In this document: piece by piece, positions 26,899 through 35,372 of the stretch
Position numbering within the stretch: the stretch's first letter is position 1
Layout: the number at the start of each line of letters is the position of its first letter
Assembly (NCBI GenBank): GCA_016783965.1
Contig: JADHVO010000001.1
Span: 62,001-126,000 of the forward strand
From: Alphaproteobacteria bacterium
GTDB lineage: Bacteria; Pseudomonadota; Alphaproteobacteria; Micropepsales; Micropepsaceae
DNA: 64,000 nucleotides
Reading direction: 5' to 3'
Notes under the pieces: generated by a model
What the model saw: the letters and a program-made list of their open reading frames with translations, nothing else
The model's database searches: none
Told to the model about the DNA's origin: nothing
Position numbers and translations under genes: made by a program

Positions 26899-27921
26899 CT
26901 AGCATCCGTTCAGCGCACGAAGGACCGCGGCCGCGATCCTGCCCGGCGCCTCAGGCGGAAATGGCGTGATGCAACTGACGTTGATCTCGCAGAGGATGAA
27001 GGTGTCTGCGCCCAACGCGTTGCGCGGTCCGAACAGGAAATCGGCATCCCAGATCGCCGGGAGCGCACTGTCAGCAACGCCGAGTATCCTTTGGAGGCCC
27101 GGAACCCATTCGCGCTCCAGGCGCGTGCGCAAGACCTGGAACTGCGGCTCGTCCGGCGGAAGCATGGTCTTGGTGGCAGGGAGGCCGAAGGTGTCGTCGG
27201 CACCGATCGCGCCGCCATAGCCGGCCGGATATTGCCGCGCGAAGCCCACGACCTCGCCGCCGCTCAGATACGCGCGCACCATGCCCTCCGTGATGCGCGG
27301 CTGGAATTCCTGATCGATCAATCTTCCGTCACCCGCGAAATAGGCATCGCAGCGATCGAGAAACGCACGCGACGGCTGTACCTCGGCCGTACCGTCGCGA
27401 TGCGTCGCTTCCTGAAGACGAACGCGATCACCCGGAAGCAACACGACCTTCCACACGCCCTGCCCGCCATTGCCGCGGTAGCGTTTCAACACGCGCACCC
27501 GCGAGGCGGCCAAACGCACCGGGAAGTCGTTGCGAAACGTCTCGGCCGTGCGATACAGCGCCACATCGCCGCTCCAACCGAGCGCGCGGGTCGAAAACAG
27601 AACCTCCTTTGTGCCCATTTTCAGGATGGTGTCCGGATGGGCGCCCACCCAGACGCCATGTGCGGCTGCGTCCCTCAGTATGGTGTCGAGATCACCCCGA
27701 TCGCGGCCATCGGTCAAAGGATCGACCCAGACCAGCACGCCGTCGCACCTTATGAAGCGCTCCCGCACTGCGTCACTGGCCTCTTCGCAATACGCCAGCG
27801 GCGCCACGGCCATGCCGGCAGCCTCGAGTGCGCGAACCACTGGCCAGAGGCGCGATCCCTTGGGCAGCGCATCCTCAACCTCTTTGCTCCGCCAGACGAT
27901 TCCGATGGTCCGTTTCGCCAT
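26899..27921 (-). CDS. Cj0069-like protein (probable ATP-grasp fold)
   Basis: 340 residues matching the Cj0069/DUF6815 type: N-terminal IGIVWR (residues 6-11), an alpha/beta region with VLVWVDPLTDGRDR (about 62-75), KMGTKEVLFSTRALGWSGD (quoted 19, about 101-119) and VLKRYRGNGGQGVWKV (about 143-158), then QEFQPRITEGMVRAYL and a C-terminal CEINVSCITPFP. The last block has the E-x-N pattern by which ATP-grasp enzymes hold metal ions, and the G-N-G-G-x-G loop could bind ATP. Substrate and role are unknown. It diverges from the acyl-CoA carboxylase gene across 91 bases. Confidence 0.6.
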   Translation of the reverse strand: MAKRTIGIVWRSKEVEDALPKGSRLWPVVRALEAAGMAVAPLAYCEEASDAVRERFIRCDGVLVWVDPLTDGRDRGDLDTILRDAAAHGVWVGAHPDTILKMGTKEVLFSTRALGWSGDVALYRTAETFRNDFPVRLAASRVRVLKRYRGNGGQGVWKVVLLPGDRVRLQEATHRDGTAEVQPSRAFLDRCDAYFAGDGRLIDQEFQPRITEGMVRAYLSGGEVVGFARQYPAGYGGAIGADDTFGLPATKTMLPPDEPQFQVLRTRLEREWVPGLQRILGVADSALPAIWDADFLFGPRNALGADTFILCEINVSCITPFPPEAPGRIAAAVLRALNGC

Positions 27922-28012
27922 GTCGTCCTCGTGGCTGCCGCTGGGTCAAACCCGACTTGTCAGCCCTGTCAGTCATGGCAGACTCTACACCTCGCCCATT
28001 CCGGATCCTGTC

Positions 28013-31000
28013 ATGAACTTCAGCAGCATATTGATCGCCAACCGCGGCGAGATCGCGGTGCGCATCGCACGCGCCTGTGCGGATCTGGGCGTCAGGAGCA
28101 CCGCGGTCTATTCCGATGACGACGCTGCGTCAGCCCATGTGAAGGCCGCCGACGCGGCCGAGACGCTGGGTGCCGGCGGCCCTGCCGCCTATCTCGACAT
28201 TGCCCGCGTGATTGCCGCGGCGAGAGCCGGGCGTTGCGACGCGGTGCATCCGGGTTATGGGTTTCTGAGCGAGAATGCCGATTTTGCCACCGCCTGCGAA
28301 AAGGCTGGCCTCGTCTTCATCGGGCCTTCGCCGCAGGTGCTCGCCATTTTCGGCGACAAGGCTCGCGCCCGCGATCTGGCCGCGAAATACGGCGTGCCGG
28401 TGCTGGCCGGGACACAGGGGCCGGCGACGCTCGAACAGACCCGCGCCTTCTTTAAGGAGCACGGCGCGATCGTCATCAAGGCCATCGCCGGCGGCGGCGG
28501 TCGCGGCATGCGCATCGTGACGAACGAGTCCGACCTCGAGACAGCCTATGCGCGCTGTCAGTCCGAAGCGCTGGCAGGTTTCGGCAATGCGGCTGTCTAT
28601 GCCGAAGCACTGATGCGCGACGCGCGCCATATCGAGGTGCAGGTCGCGGGCGACGGCAAATCCGCGGTGCATCTGTGGGAGCGCGACTGCACGCTCCAGC
28701 GCCGCCACCAGAAGATCGTTGAGGTCGCACCGGGGCCGGGCCTCCATCCCGACCTGCGCAAGCAGCTCTGCGACGCCGCGGTGTGGCTGGCTGACGACGT
28801 GAACCTGCGCGGCCTCGCCACCTTCGAGTTCCTGGTCAACCCGAGCCCGCCGCGCCACACGCCGGCCTTTGCCTTCATCGAGGCGAACCCCCGCCTCCAG
28901 GTCGAGCACACCGTCACCGAGGAGATCACAGGCATCGATCTCGTCGGCGTGCAAATTGAGTTGGCCCGCGGCAAGGCGCTGCGCGAGATCGGCCTGACCC
29001 AGGAGGATGTGCCCGAGCCGCGCGGCTATGCCGTGCAGTTGCGCATCAACATGGAGAAGATCGAAGCCGACGGCACAATCAAGCCCTCCGGTGGCACCCT
29101 CACCCGTTTCACGCCGCCCAGCGGGCCCGGCATTCGTGTCGACACCTTCGGCTACGAGGGTTATCGGACCAATCCCACCTTCGATCCGCTGCTTGCGAAG
29201 CTGATCGTTAGCGGCCCCGATTATGCCGCCGCGATCAGCCGCGCCAGGCGCGCGCTCGCCGAATTCACTATCGACGGCGTCGCCACTAACATGGGCTTCC
29301 TGCACGAACTGATCGCCCGCCGCGACGTGCGGGACGGCGAAATCCATACGCGCTTCGTCGAGGAGCACACCGCCGAACTCGTGGCGGCTGCCGCAAGCTG
29401 GAAGCCCCGCACCGCCGCTGCGGGCACTGCGTCGCAAGCCGCTGCACCGGCCACCGCTGTGGCGACCGCTCCCGCGGGCACGATCGCGGTGCCCGCGCCG
29501 ATGCAAGGCAAGATCGTCTCCATCGACGTGAAGCCCGGCGACGCCGTGCGCAAGGGCGCCAACGTCGCTGTGCTGGAATCCATGAAGATGGAGCACCTCA
29601 TCGGCGCCACCGTTTCCGGCCGCGTACACAGCCTCGCGCACGCGCCGGGCACCGTGCTGTTCGAAGGCGACGCCCTGCTCTACCTGACGCCGGAAGACGT
29701 CGGCGCCGACACGGTCGAGCAGCACCGGATTGTCGATCCCGATTTCATCCGGCCCGATCTCGCGGAATCCAACACCCGCCACGCCTTCGGCTATGACGAG
29801 AACCGTCCCGAGGCCGTGGCGCGCCGCCGCAAGACCAACCAGCGCACCGCGCGCGAGAACGTCGACCAGCTCGTCGATCCCGGCAGCTTCATCGAATACG
29901 GCGCGCTCGCCTTCGCCGCCCAGCGCCGCCGCCGCGAGCTCGACGACCTGATCAGGAACACGCCGGGCGACGGCATCATCACCGGCATCGGCACCGTCAA
30001 CGCCGCCGAGTTCGGTGAGGAGAAGACGCGCTGCGCCGTGATGGCCTACGACTACACCGTGCTCGCCGGCACGCAGGGCACGATGAACCACCAGAAGAAG
30101 GACCGCCTGCTGAAGGTCGCCGAGGAATGGCGCCTGCCAATCGTGGCCTTCGCCGAAGGTGGAGGCGGACGGCCCGGCGACACGGATCGCTCCGGCGTTG
30201 CGGGCCTCGATACGCCGACCTTCCGCCAATATGCCAAGCTCTCCGGCCTGATGCCGCGCGTCGGGATCAATTCCGGCCGCTGCTTCGCCGGCAATGCAGC
30301 GATCCTCGGCTGCTCCGACGTCATCATCGCCGCCAAGAACTCCAACATTGGCATGGGTGGTCCCGCGATGATCGAGGGCGGCGGCCTCGGCGTGTACCGG
30401 CCGGAAGAGGTCGGCCCAATGTCGGTGCAGGTGCCCAACGGCGTGGTCGACGTTGCGGTCGAGGACGAGATCGAGGCCATCGAGGTCGCGAAGAAATATC
30501 TCTCCTATTTCCAGGGTCCGCTGAAGACCTGGAGTGCCGCGAACCAGAAAGAACTGCGCCACCTCATCCCCGAGAACCGCCTGCGCGTCTACGAAAGCCG
30601 CAAGGTGATCGACACCATGGCCGACACCGGCAGCGTGCTGGAACTTCGCCCCGAATTCGCCCCCGGCATGATCACCGCGCTGATCCGCATCGAGGGCATC
30701 CCGTTCGGCCTGATCGCCAACAATCCGATGTTCATCGCCGGCGCCATCGACGGTCCATGTTCCGACAAGGCCGCGCGCTTCATGCAGCTATGCGATGCGT
30801 TCGGCCTGCCCATCGTCTCGTTGTGCGACACGCCGGGATTCATGGTGGGGCCAGAGGCGGAGAAGACCGCGCTGGTTCGCCGCGTCTCGCGCATGTTCGT
30901 GGTCGGCGGCGCGCTCAGCGTGCCGATCTTCACCGTGGTGCTGCGCAAGGGCTACGGCCTGGGGGCCCAGGCGATGGCGGGCGGCAGCTTCCACGCGCCG

Positions 31001-31297
31001 TTCTTCATCGTGAGCTGGCCGACCGGCGAGTTCGGCGGCATGGGCCTCGAAGGCGCCGCGCGCCTCGGCTACCGCAAGGAGCTCGAAGCCGAACCTACCG
31101 AGGAAGCGCGCGAGGCCCTGTTCAAGAAGCTGGTGGCGCAGAGCTACGCCCGCGGCAAGGCGATCAACATGGCCGCCTATCTGGAGATCGACGACGTCAT
31201 CGATCCCGCCGACACCCGCAAATGGATCCTGCGCGGCTACAAGTCCGTCCCGCCGCACGATCCGACGAAGCGCCGGACGTTCATCGATACGTGGTGA
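28013..31297 (+). CDS. single-chain biotin-dependent acyl-CoA carboxylase
   Basis: 1094 residues combining all parts of a biotin carboxylase on one chain. The biotin carboxylase domain (1-450) has the N-terminal LIANRGEIAVRIAR, an ATP-grasp glycine loop KAIAGGGGRGMR (about 160-171) and FIEANPRLQVEHTVTE. A biotinyl domain follows, with the biotin-accepting lysine K525 in ESMKME. The carboxyltransferase domain (about 580-1094) has DYTVLAGTQGTMNHQKKDR near its start and CDTPGFMVG later. This arrangement is the long-chain acyl-CoA carboxylase (LCC) type known from Mycobacterium avium and Rhodopseudomonas palustris. It converts acyl-CoA plus bicarbonate and ATP to the carboxylated form; acyl length is not decided here. 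Confidence 0.88.
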   Translation: MNFSSILIANRGEIAVRIARACADLGVRSTAVYSDDDAASAHVKAADAAETLGAGGPAAYLDIARVIAAARAGRCDAVHPGYGFLSENADFATACEKAGLVFIGPSPQVLAIFGDKARARDLAAKYGVPVLAGTQGPATLEQTRAFFKEHGAIVIKAIAGGGGRGMRIVTNESDLETAYARCQSEALAGFGNAAVYAEALMRDARHIEVQVAGDGKSAVHLWERDCTLQRRHQKIVEVAPGPGLHPDLRKQLCDAAVWLADDVNLRGLATFEFLVNPSPPRHTPAFAFIEANPRLQVEHTVTEEITGIDLVGVQIELARGKALREIGLTQEDVPEPRGYAVQLRINMEKIEADGTIKPSGGTLTRFTPPSGPGIRVDTFGYEGYRTNPTFDPLLAKLIVSGPDYAAAISRARRALAEFTIDGVATNMGFLHELIARRDVRDGEIHTRFVEEHTAELVAAAASWKPRTAAAGTASQAAAPATAVATAPAGTIAVPAPMQGKIVSIDVKPGDAVRKGANVAVLESMKMEHLIGATVSGRVHSLAHAPGTVLFEGDALLYLTPEDVGADTVEQHRIVDPDFIRPDLAESNTRHAFGYDENRPEAVARRRKTNQRTARENVDQLVDPGSFIEYGALAFAAQRRRRELDDLIRNTPGDGIITGIGTVNAAEFGEEKTRCAVMAYDYTVLAGTQGTMNHQKKDRLLKVAEEWRLPIVAFAEGGGGRPGDTDRSGVAGLDTPTFRQYAKLSGLMPRVGINSGRCFAGNAAILGCSDVIIAAKNSNIGMGGPAMIEGGGLGVYRPEEVGPMSVQVPNGVVDVAVEDEIEAIEVAKKYLSYFQGPLKTWSAANQKELRHLIPENRLRVYESRKVIDTMADTGSVLELRPEFAPGMITALIRIEGIPFGLIANNPMFIAGAIDGPCSDKAARFMQLCDAFGLPIVSLCDTPGFMVGPEAEKTALVRRVSRMFVVGGALSVPIFTVVLRKGYGLGAQAMAGGSFHAPFFIVSWPTGEFGGMGLEGAARLGYRKELEAEPTEEAREALFKKLVAQSYARGKAINMAAYLEIDDVIDPADTRKWILRGYKSVPPHDPTKRRTFIDTW

Positions 31298-32131
31298 TCA
31301 GCTCGCCAGCCGCTGCGCGATGGTCTTGGTCTTGGCGTAGGTGTTTGGCGCGCGGTCGACAGGCACGAAGGCCGTCGACAGGCCGGTGACGGCTTCGGAA
31401 TTGCCCAACACCAGCGCGCCGTCCGGCGTCAGCATCTCGGCGATCTTGTCGAGCACCGATGCTTTCGTCTTCTGATCGAAGTAGATCAGCACGTTGCGGC
31501 AGAACACGGCGTCGAGATCGTCAAGCCAGCCGTACGAATCCAAAAGGTTGAACTGGTGGAACGACACCATGCGGCGCAGGTTCTCGTGGATGCGCCAGCT
31601 GCCGCCTTCCTGGCTGAAATGCGCCACCAGCCGGCGGATCGCCAGGCCGCGCTGCACCTCGAAATGCGAGTAGAGGCCCTCCTCCGACCGCGCGATCATC
31701 TCGGCGGACAGGTCGGTCGCGATCAGGTCGATGCTCCAGCCCTGCGCCTGGAGTTTCAGGTCGTCGAGCAGCATCGCGATGGAATAAGCCTCCTGCCCCG
31801 CCGCACAGGCCGCGCTCCAGATGCGCAGGCGCTTGGTCTCCGCCCGCGCCTCGATCAGTCGCGGTAGCACGCGTTCGCGGAACGCCTCGAACGCCGCGCG
31901 GTCACGGAAGAAGGACGACTCGTTGGTCGTCAGGACCTCCGTCACCGCGCGTGCCAGCGTCTCGCGGCCGTGACGCAGCTCCTTCACCAGCGCATCGGTC
32001 GAGCGGAAGCCGAAGCGGCGCATCACGGTCGAGAGCCGGCTCTCGATCAGATGCAGCTTCTTCTCGGTGAGGACCAGCCCGGCCCGCCGGCGCACCATCT
32101 GCGCAAGGAAGGAGAAGTCGTCCGGCGTCAT
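31298..32131 (-). CDS. cheR: CheR-family chemotaxis protein methyltransferase
   Basis: 277 residues with the CheR order: an N-terminal helical domain (about 1-75) followed by an S-adenosylmethionine methyltransferase domain. The AdoMet loop reads WSAACAAGQEAYSIAML (about 104-120), and the later VFCRNVLIYFD (about 214-224) is the CheR hallmark. It methylates glutamates of chemoreceptors or receptor-like proteins. It follows the response-regulator gene by 7 bases on the same strand, with chpT before that, so it is part of a chpT-cheY-cheR transcript. No receptor or CheB is seen in the window. It ends tail-to-tail with the carboxylase gene, their stops touching (TGATCA). Confidence 0.9.
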   Translation of the reverse strand: MTPDDFSFLAQMVRRRAGLVLTEKKLHLIESRLSTVMRRFGFRSTDALVKELRHGRETLARAVTEVLTTNESSFFRDRAAFEAFRERVLPRLIEARAETKRLRIWSAACAAGQEAYSIAMLLDDLKLQAQGWSIDLIATDLSAEMIARSEEGLYSHFEVQRGLAIRRLVAHFSQEGGSWRIHENLRRMVSFHQFNLLDSYGWLDDLDAVFCRNVLIYFDQKTKASVLDKIAEMLTPDGALVLGNSEAVTGLSTAFVPVDRAPNTYAKTKTIAQRLAS

Positions 32132-32138
32132 CGGGCGA

Positions 32139-32504
32139 TTACATCAAGCCCACTTCGGCCAGCTTCGCCTCGATGATCTCGCGGTCGAACGGCTTCATGA
32201 TGTATTCGTTGGCGCCGGCGCTCAGCGCCTCGGTGATGTGGCTGACGTCGTTTTCCGTCGTGCAGAACACGACGACGGGCTGCTGGCCGTTACGCTCCTT
32301 GCGCAGGGTCTTCAGGAATTCGATGCCGTTCATGTTCGGCATGTTCCAGTCGAGCAGGATCAGCTGCGGCATGCGCTGGCGGCAGGATTGCAGCGCCGCG
32401 ATGCCGTCTTCGGCTTCCGCAGTGTCGAACTTCAGATCCTGCAGGATGCGGCAGGCGACCTTGCGGATCACGCGGCTGTCGTCGACGACGAGGCAGTTCT
32501 TCAT
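32139..32504 (-). CDS. single-domain response regulator (CheY-like)
   Basis: 121 residues, receiver domain only. Acidic pair D-D in VVDDSRVIR (residues 8-9), phospho-accepting Asp in ILLDWNMP near residue 53, Thr/Ser in VVFCTTEND near 83, Lys in YIMKPFD near 105. Start chosen at ATG 32504 with GAAGGA eight bases upstream; a GTG six bases further out sits too close to that site. It lies between chpT and cheR, so it may take phosphate from the ChpT relay and act as a motility switch. Confidence 0.9.
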   Translation of the reverse strand: MKNCLVVDDSRVIRKVACRILQDLKFDTAEAEDGIAALQSCRQRMPQLILLDWNMPNMNGIEFLKTLRKERNGQQPVVVFCTTENDVSHITEALSAGANEYIMKPFDREIIEAKLAEVGLM

Positions 32505-32587
32505 GGGCACGGTCCTTCAATGCTCCGGACGGAGGCACAAATGCCAGATTTTCCGCGGAACTCTAGGACTGCGCAGGTAAAGGCCGG

Positions 32588-32631
32588 GTTAGCCCGCGTG
32601 GATTTCCGCCCGTTAGCCCGCGTGGATTTCC
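32588..32631. repeat. 24-bp tandem duplication at the end of chpT
   Basis: The 20-mer beginning GTTAGCCCGCG occurs at 32588-32607 and 32612-32631, in a unit of 24 bases. It carries the end of chpT, so E-I-H-A-G plus the stop codon appears twice in succession on the minus strand. Only the first copy is translated. Confidence 0.85.
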
Positions 32632-33233
32632 ACGACGCCCTCGCTCTGGGTCAGCGTCAGGCCGGCATTCAGGTCGCGCGAGAGCTTGTGCGTCAGGTAG
32701 GGCTGGATTCCGCGCGCATCGAGGTGCGACTGCTGCGCCTCGCCGCGCACGGCATTGCCGACCTCCTCCAGCACCCGCGCATAGGGGCTGGTGGCCACGA
32801 TCCTGAACGACGGCGCCTTGGGGTCGGGGCTGACGGTGACATCCAGCGTGCCGCCACGCGGGAGGCAGTCGGCGCCCAGCATCGCCGCGTTCATCAGGAG
32901 TTTCGCCCAGTTCTTTGGCCAAGCCAGCGGCGGCGCTTGCCAGTGGAGCTTCACCTTGCCGCCTTCCAGCAGGCCCGCGACCAGCCGGCCCACCTCGCCG
33001 ACATCGAGTTCCGCCCCGGCCGAGCCGGCCGCACCGAACGCGATACGCAGGAACTGAAGACGCGCGAGCGCCGACATCGCACTGGTCGTCACGATCTTGA
33101 GCGCATCCGCCCGCATGGCCGCGTCGCGCTCGTCCTCCATCACCTCGAGGCCGTTGACCACGGCGCCCAGCGGACCGACCAGGTCGTGGCACACGCGGCT
33201 GACCAGAAACGCGGCGAACTCAATATCGTCCAT
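32613..33233 (-). CDS. chpT: histidine phosphotransferase ChpT
   Basis: 206 residues from the ATG at 33233. ChpT passes phosphate from the sensor kinase CckA to the cell-cycle regulator CtrA and to CpdR in alphaproteobacteria. The phospho-accepting helix carries the family signature S-R-V-x-H-D-L-V-G-P (about residues 12-21, histidine near 16), and the C-terminal part (about 90-200) has the degenerate ATPase-like fold, with no nucleotide-binding boxes, expected of ChpT. A TTG start 12 codons upstream is possible but has no better ribosome site. A TTAA-N7-TTAA element 60 bases upstream fits control by CtrA, and cheY and cheR follow downstream. Confidence 0.88.
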   Translation of the reverse strand: MDDIEFAAFLVSRVCHDLVGPLGAVVNGLEVMEDERDAAMRADALKIVTTSAMSALARLQFLRIAFGAAGSAGAELDVGEVGRLVAGLLEGGKVKLHWQAPPLAWPKNWAKLLMNAAMLGADCLPRGGTLDVTVSPDPKAPSFRIVATSPYARVLEEVGNAVRGEAQQSHLDARGIQPYLTHKLSRDLNAGLTLTQSEGVVEIHAG

Positions 33234-33292
33234 GAATGGCAGGCTCCGAAGGTGGGGGATGGTTTTCAATTGGTAACCATGACCTGCGCGTA

Positions 33293-33307
33293 TTAAGGAA
33301 GCCTTAA
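33293..33307. promoter_or_regulatory. CtrA-type binding site upstream of chpT
   Basis: TTAA at 33293-33296, seven bases (GGAAGCC), then TTAA at 33304-33307 followed by C, an exact match to the TTAA-N7-TTAA(C) consensus of CtrA. It stands 60 bases upstream of the chpT start. Binding by CtrA is inferred from the consensus and from ChpT's role in the CtrA relay. Confidence 0.7.
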
Positions 33308-33338
33308 CGGCTGCGCAACCGAGTGGTTAACGTCTTTG

Positions 33339-33646
33339 TCACCCACGGAGTTGGGTCCGCAACTGGTCCAGATGCGCGATCAGGGCGGGAATGCTGCCCG
33401 TTGTTGCGGTCCAGGAATGCGACGAACTGGTCGCGCTTTTCCGGCGCGAGCCATACGCCTGCGACGCTGAAGTCCACGATCACGGCGAACCAGTGTTCGA
33501 GCGCGCGCGAAAGGCGACCTCCATGCCGCCGCTGCGCCGGGATCGTTCAGCATCGCGGCGACGACAGCGTCATCCGCGCCGGGCGCCGCGAAGACAAGAC
33601 CGGCAAGCGCCAGCGCGGCGAGGCGCGCGCGGATGAAAAGCGTCAT
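33339..33646 (-). pseudogene. frameshifted small secreted protein gene
   Basis: An ATG at 33646 opens a signal peptide (MTLFIRARLAALALAGLVFA) and continues PGADDAVVAAMLNDPGAAAA. The reading then only makes sense after a frame change near 33515 (into HGGRLSRALEHWFAVIVDF and GVWLAPEKRDQFVAFLDRN) and again near 33400 (into IPALIAHLDQLRTQLRG, stop at 33339). All three segments continue one another in composition and together would give a protein of about 100 residues. Either the gene is decaying or the sequence has two indel errors. No family recognised with confidence. Confidence 0.6.
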
Positions 33647-33741
33647 CGTGTCTGGCGTTCCTTCCAAAGGCCTTCGGACTTCTACAGCACATTGTGTTAG
33701 TTGGAGGGGCACGGAACCTCGGTTCCGCGGGGAAACTACGC

Positions 33742-34536
33742 ATGAGCACACGTCCGTCGGCGCAACTCGCTGCGCTCGCTGTCATCGCGCATGAAGCCGG
33801 CGCGATCGTGATGCGCCACTATGTGGCCGGCGTCGAGGCGCGGAAGAAGCAGGATTCGTCGCCCGTCACAGCCGCCGACGAAGACGCGGAGCGGTACATC
33901 CTCGAGCGCCTGCTGACGCTGTCGCCGGAAATTCCCGTAGTGGCCGAAGAGTCGGTTGCGGGCGGGCGCACACCGAAGGTTGGGTCGCATTTCTTCCTGG
34001 TCGATCCGCTGGACGGCACCAAGGAGTTCATCAACCGCAACGGCGAGTTCACGGTGAACATCGCCGAGATTGCGGGCGGCATCGCGATCCGCGGCGTCGT
34101 CTATGCACCAGCCAAGCAGCGTCTGTTCCTCGGCGAAGCCGGTGCCGGCGCGTGGGAGATCGACATCGCCGCGGGGCAGACGCTCGACCTGGCGAAGGCT
34201 CGGTCCATCCATGTGCGCAAGGCGCCTGGTGACGGGCTGATCGCGGTCGCGAGCCGCTCGCACCGCGACAAGAAGACGGAAGAGTACCTCGCACATTATC
34301 CCGTAAAGGATTTCGTCACCTCGGGTTCCTCGCTGAAGTTCTGTCTGGTCGCCACCGGCGAGGCCGACATCTATCCGCGCCACGGCACGACGATGGAGTG
34401 GGATACGGCCGCGGGCCACGCGGTGCTGAGCGCCGCAGGCGGCACGGTGACAAACCTGGACGGCTCGCCGTTCTTGTATGGACGCGTCAACGACAACTTC
34501 ACCAACCCGCACTTCGTAGCGCGCGGCGCGACCTAG
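33742..34536 (+). CDS. cysQ: 3'(2'),5'-bisphosphate nucleotidase CysQ
   Basis: 264 residues, the usual size. CysQ hydrolyses 3'-phosphoadenosine-5'-phosphate to AMP, removing a by-product of sulfate assimilation in the cytoplasm. The inositol-monophosphatase fold is marked by VTAADEDAE (about 44-52), the E-E of VVAEES near 77-78, the metal site D-P-L-D-G-T-K-E-F at about 95-103 and W-D-T-A-A-G-H near residue 226. Start chosen at ATG 33742 with GGGGAAAC upstream; an open frame from 33694 would add 16 residues with no homology. Confidence 0.92.
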   Translation: MSTRPSAQLAALAVIAHEAGAIVMRHYVAGVEARKKQDSSPVTAADEDAERYILERLLTLSPEIPVVAEESVAGGRTPKVGSHFFLVDPLDGTKEFINRNGEFTVNIAEIAGGIAIRGVVYAPAKQRLFLGEAGAGAWEIDIAAGQTLDLAKARSIHVRKAPGDGLIAVASRSHRDKKTEEYLAHYPVKDFVTSGSSLKFCLVATGEADIYPRHGTTMEWDTAAGHAVLSAAGGTVTNLDGSPFLYGRVNDNFTNPHFVARGAT

Positions 34537-34546
34537 TCAGCAGAAA

Positions 34547-34810
34547 TCAGCGATCAAAGTTGTGGCGGCTGGAATAGAAGATCAGCGCCATCAGCCCGCC
34601 GCCGACCGCGACCGTGATCAGCGAACCGGCGACCAACGCAAACCAGCCGAACGCGCTCATATGCGTGACGCCGATCGCGTTCCAGCTGTAGACCGCATAC
34701 CAGATGGAAGCAGCCAGGAAACCAACGAGCACGACCAGCGCAAACCACCCTCCGCTCGAGAGGTGGGCGCGATCTTCGCTGTCGTTGTGGCTCATCAGAC
34801 TTTCGCTCAT
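34547..34810 (-). CDS. small two-helix membrane protein, unknown
   Basis: 87 residues with membrane helices at about 22-40 and 52-76 separated by a short polar loop, a charged N-terminus and a basic C-terminus. No recognised family. It is read toward cysQ, with a 10-base gap. The ATG at 34810 is plausible, with a second ATG at residue 6 as alternative. Confidence 0.5.
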   Translation of the reverse strand: MSESLMSHNDSEDRAHLSSGGWFALVVLVGFLAASIWYAVYSWNAIGVTHMSAFGWFALVAGSLITVAVGGGLMALIFYSSRHNFDR

Positions 34811-34858
34811 GCAAATGATAACGCAGAAACCCCAATGTCGTTCATCTTCGTTCCGCGT

Positions 34859-35362
34859 CTAGGCGGGTGACGCCGCGCCGCCGAGCAGCAGGGAACCCGG
34901 CGCGATTCGCACTTTCAATTCAGCGCCGTCCGCCCCTTCGACCGTCAGCATGTCGCCCTTGACCGGCGCGGAACCGTCGATCACGCTCGCCGCCCAGCGT
35001 GTGTCATCTACGCGCACCGGGCCGCGGCCATTCACGAAGGTCTCCTCGCACTTCACGACCCGCCCGATGTACTGGGCCGAGCGGTCGTTGAGCGTGCTGT
35101 GGGTCGTGCGGTCCGCACGGCCCCAGGACGACTTCTTCCAGAGCACCGTCGCGACCACCGAAACCACCGCAAACAGGAAAACGGACAATCGGCCGTCCAT
35201 GGGCGGGACAACGAACTTCAGAACGCCGACCGCGAGCGCCGCGATGCCCGGCCACAGCAGGTACTGCGTGGCGCTCGCGATTTCCACCGCCAGCAGGAGC
35301 GCGCCCAGCGCCCACCAGTGCCAGGCTTGCACGGAATTCAGGAACACGGTCAGGTTTTCCAC
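34859..35362 (-). CDS. NfeD-family membrane protein
   Basis: 167 residues. Three hydrophobic helices lie in the first 80 residues (with WWALGALLLAVEIA and FLFAVVSVVATVLW), then a C-terminal OB-fold-like domain (about 95-167) with GRVVKCEETFVNGRGPVRVDDT, quoted in part, typical of short NfeD proteins. NfeD partners stomatin/SPFH proteins and is thought to help organise membrane microdomains. It lies 10 bases after the SPFH gene on the same strand, the conserved pair. Confidence 0.85.
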   Translation of the reverse strand: MENLTVFLNSVQAWHWWALGALLLAVEIASATQYLLWPGIAALAVGVLKFVVPPMDGRLSVFLFAVVSVVATVLWKKSSWGRADRTTHSTLNDRSAQYIGRVVKCEETFVNGRGPVRVDDTRWAASVIDGSAPVKGDMLTVEGADGAELKVRIAPGSLLLGGAASPA

Positions 35363-35372
35363 GACGTCCTCC

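Noticed and set aside
28130..30562. Long minus-strand open frame antisense to the acyl-CoA carboxylase
   Set aside because: Only the plus strand gives a domain match. The mirror frame is a by-product of high GC content.
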